This document shows positions 12,824 to 14,512 of a stretch of DNA of 14,512 bases, piece by piece. The notes beneath the pieces were generated by a model that searched no databases, was not told where the DNA came from, and saw nothing but the letters and a program-made list of their open reading frames with translations. The stretch is from the NCBI GenBank assembly GCA_052031065.1, contig JBPEXY010000267.1:1-14512 (forward strand), in the 5' to 3' direction. The translations under genes were made by a program, and so were the position numbers. The DNA is from JBPEXY01 sp052031065 (GTDB lineage Bacteria > Pseudomonadota > Gammaproteobacteria > Immundisolibacterales > Immundisolibacteraceae). Each line of letters opens with the position of its first letter. Positions within the stretch are counted from its first letter, which is position 1.

Positions 12824-12829
12824 ATTATA
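12824..12829 (-). promoter_or_regulatory. perfect TATAAT -10 element for the yafS-rnhA-dnaQ direction
   Basis: On the minus strand this reads TATAAT, the consensus -10. The sequence 17 bp upstream (TGATTA) is a poor -35 and there is no extended TG, so an activator may be needed if it is used. The start would fall near 12817, giving a leader of about 225 bases that contains the GATTACCT repeats. Confidence 0.35.
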
Positions 12830-12894
12830 GTTGGTTTCACTTTTGCTAATCACAGCCGAAATAACTCTGAACCGCTGTGAACGGCGGCACTACA

Positions 12895-12924
12895 TTGACC
12901 AGAAATTTCTTTCATCCGTAGAAT
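12895..12924 (+). promoter_or_regulatory. likely sigma70 promoter of mltD
   Basis: TTGACC (12895-12900), an 18-bp spacer and TAGAAT (12919-12924) each differ from consensus by one or two bases. The predicted start is about 12931-12932, which coincides with the second possible ATG of mltD. The -10 overlaps the first ATG (12923). Confidence 0.55.
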
Positions 12925-14512
12925 GGCCGCCATGCTGACCTACACCTGTCGATCCTGGAGCAGTTCAAAGCTCTGGCTAGTCCTTTGCGTACCGCTGTTT
13001 TTACACAGCTGCACTCATTCTCAACTTCAGCGGCCCGAGGTTTCCCTGAGCGACGGAGTTATACCCGCTGCGCCAGGCACTGCCCTGCTGACCGCAGAAA
13101 CTGATAAAGCAGGAAAAACCGGCGCATCGACGGGCAGCAAGCGAGATGACCTGATCGGCAAAATTATCCGCGGTTTTGCATTACCCCAATATGATGACCC
13201 GGAAATAGCAGCGCAAATCAACTGGCATCTGCAAAACCCGGCCTACCTGCAGCGGGTATGGAAACGTGCCGAACCATACCTCCACCATGTGGTCAGCGAA
13301 GTCGAGCGCCGAGGGCTGCCGATGGAGCTGGCGTTACTTCCGATTGTGGAGAGCGGCTACCAACCGTATGGATACTCTCACGCTCGTGCGGCGGGACTCT
13401 GGCAATTCATACCCTCCACCGGCCGCCACTTCGGCCTGCAACAGACCTGGTGGATCGATCAGCGCCGTGACCTGATCGCCTCAACAGACGCTGCACTCAC
13501 CTACCTGAGCCAATTACATGCCCGATTTGATCAGGACTGGCTCAAGGCCCTTGCCGCCTACAATGCCGGCGGTGGCAGAATCCAACGAGCAATTAGAAAG
13601 AGTGGCAAAACAGCAACAGAAGTCCACTTCTCCGAGCTTGACCTGAATCGGGAAACAAGAGCTTACGTGCCCAAACTGCTGGCCCTCGCACAACTGCTTG
13701 CACAGGCTGACGAGCACGGCGTCGTGCTGCCTGAAATTGCCGACGAACCTTACTTCAGTGTTGTCGATACCGGTGGGCAGATCGACCTCACGCAGCTGAT
13801 GCGCCTCGCCGATATCAGCGAAACGGAACTGCGCCGGCTAAACCCGGCCTTCAACCGCTGGGCATCACCACCAGATGGGCCTCACCGGGTACTGGTTCCG
13901 GAAGATGCCGCGCCACGACTACGGCAGGGTCTGGCAAAAATCCCCGACGAGCAGAGGGTCGCATGGAAACGCCACCGGATTGAAAGTGGTGAAACACTCG
14001 GCGCCATCGCCCACCAATACCAGACCACCGTCAGCGTGCTCAAACAGAGCAACCAGCTGTCCAGCAACATCATCCGAGCTGGCCACCATCTGCTGATCCC
14101 TTCTGCCGCGGCAATGCCCGTACCACTCGCTTCCAGTTGCATTGGCGACCCCCTTTATCACCAGGTCCAGTCAGGGGATACCCTGTGGGAGCTGGCCCGC
14201 CATTACGGGGTTTCGATCAACCACCTGAAACGCTGTAACCCTGGTCTGAGTTCGTCAACGCTGGCTCTAAACAGTCAACTGCGCATCCGTGATCAATTGC
14301 GCTACGCTGCCGCGCCCCAACCACCTGCCCAGGAGGCGGTCAACAAGGTGGTCAATTATCGGGTACGTCGCGGCGATTCACTGGCCAGGATCTCAAGCCG
14401 CTTTGGTGTCACCGTCAAACAGTTGGTTGCCTGGAACGCCCTTGACCCCAGCCGCTATATTCAGCCCGGCGAACGGCTGATCGTTAAGGTCAATCTACTC
14501 AATCAATCCTGA
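12923..14512 (+). CDS. mltD: membrane-bound lytic murein transglycosylase D (lipoprotein with three LysM domains)
   Basis: MltD cleaves peptidoglycan glycan strands to anhydromuropeptides at the inner face of the outer membrane. The 529-residue product starts with a lipoprotein signal ending in LFLHSC. The family-1 transglycosylase domain follows at about 110-255: LLPIVESGYQPYGYSHARAA with catalytic Glu143, AGLWQFIPSTGRHFGL, and ALAAYNAGGGRI. Three LysM repeats bind glycan: HRIESGETLGAIA, YHQVQSGDTLWELA and YRVRRGDSLARIS, each with its trailing LIP-, LRI- or LIVKV-type end. E. coli MltD is shorter (about 450 aa) with two LysM copies, so one more is present here. Two in-frame ATGs, 12923 and 12932, are possible and neither has a Shine-Dalgarno. 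The longer frame is given, but the promoter position favours 12932. The stop is the last codon of the window. Confidence 0.95.
   Translation: MAAMLTYTCRSWSSSKLWLVLCVPLFLHSCTHSQLQRPEVSLSDGVIPAAPGTALLTAETDKAGKTGASTGSKRDDLIGKIIRGFALPQYDDPEIAAQINWHLQNPAYLQRVWKRAEPYLHHVVSEVERRGLPMELALLPIVESGYQPYGYSHARAAGLWQFIPSTGRHFGLQQTWWIDQRRDLIASTDAALTYLSQLHARFDQDWLKALAAYNAGGGRIQRAIRKSGKTATEVHFSELDLNRETRAYVPKLLALAQLLAQADEHGVVLPEIADEPYFSVVDTGGQIDLTQLMRLADISETELRRLNPAFNRWASPPDGPHRVLVPEDAAPRLRQGLAKIPDEQRVAWKRHRIESGETLGAIAHQYQTTVSVLKQSNQLSSNIIRAGHHLLIPSAAAMPVPLASSCIGDPLYHQVQSGDTLWELARHYGVSINHLKRCNPGLSSSTLALNSQLRIRDQLRYAAAPQPPAQEAVNKVVNYRVRRGDSLARISSRFGVTVKQLVAWNALDPSRYIQPGERLIVKVNLLNQS

Larger units (their letters stand above)
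12591..12922. other. 332-bp divergent intergenic region between the yafS-like gene and mltD
   Basis: No gene is seen. E. coli has gloB between these two genes, but I see no intact or recognisable broken gloB here. The region holds a TATAAT on the minus strand (12824-12829), a repeated GATTACCT (12787-12805) and the mltD promoter at its right end. Confidence 0.75.

Noticed and set aside
1..14512. CRISPR arrays, insertion sequences, tRNA genes, prophage or defence genes
   Set aside because: No repeat-spacer pattern, terminal inverted repeats with transposase, cloverleaf-like segment or phage protein was seen on either strand.

Overview
The window looks like chromosomal DNA from a moderately GC-rich gammaproteobacterium. 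The strongest hint is the block yafS-like methyltransferase, rnhA, dnaQ, with a divergent mltD-like gene on its other side. This is a recognisable version of the E. coli dnaQ-rnhA-yafS-gloB-mltD neighbourhood. No closer taxonomic placement can be justified from sequence alone. No tRNA, rRNA, CRISPR array, transposase or prophage gene was found.

Layout. Positions 1-2044 (+ strand) hold the 3' part of an AMP-forming acyl-CoA synthetase, a PaaI-like hotdog thioesterase and an exported chalcone-isomerase-like protein of unknown role. The three are tightly packed and probably form one operon. Convergent to them, and sharing four bases at the stop codons, a three-gene minus-strand operon runs from 8633 down to 2041. 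It encodes a TolC-type outer-membrane factor, a membrane-fusion lipoprotein and an RND-family inner-membrane pump, which together make a complete tripartite efflux machine. The genes overlap or nearly touch.

The TolC gene is the standout. Its product carries about 300 extra N-terminal residues that resemble a periplasmic substrate-binding protein of the ABC_sub_bind type, fused in frame ahead of a complete TolC-like channel domain. This suggests an efflux system whose exit duct has a built-in ligand-binding module.

Positions 8634-9238 are a 605-bp non-coding stretch upstream of the efflux operon. They contain several inverted repeats, an 11-C homopolymer, a possible short leader ORF and, at the far end, a strong hairpin terminator for the next gene. 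That gene (9239-10267, minus) encodes a [2Fe-2S]-FAD-NAD(P)H oxidoreductase of the type that feeds electrons to oxygenases, but no oxygenase gene is nearby.

Positions 10478-12590 (minus) carry the yafS-like gene, rnhA (RNase HI) and dnaQ (DNA polymerase III proofreading subunit). After a 332-bp divergent promoter region, a MltD-type lytic transglycosylase lipoprotein with three LysM domains runs to the last base of the window. gloB, which sits between yafS and mltD in E. coli, is absent here. The putative mltD promoter lies so close to the start codon that the transcript may be leaderless.
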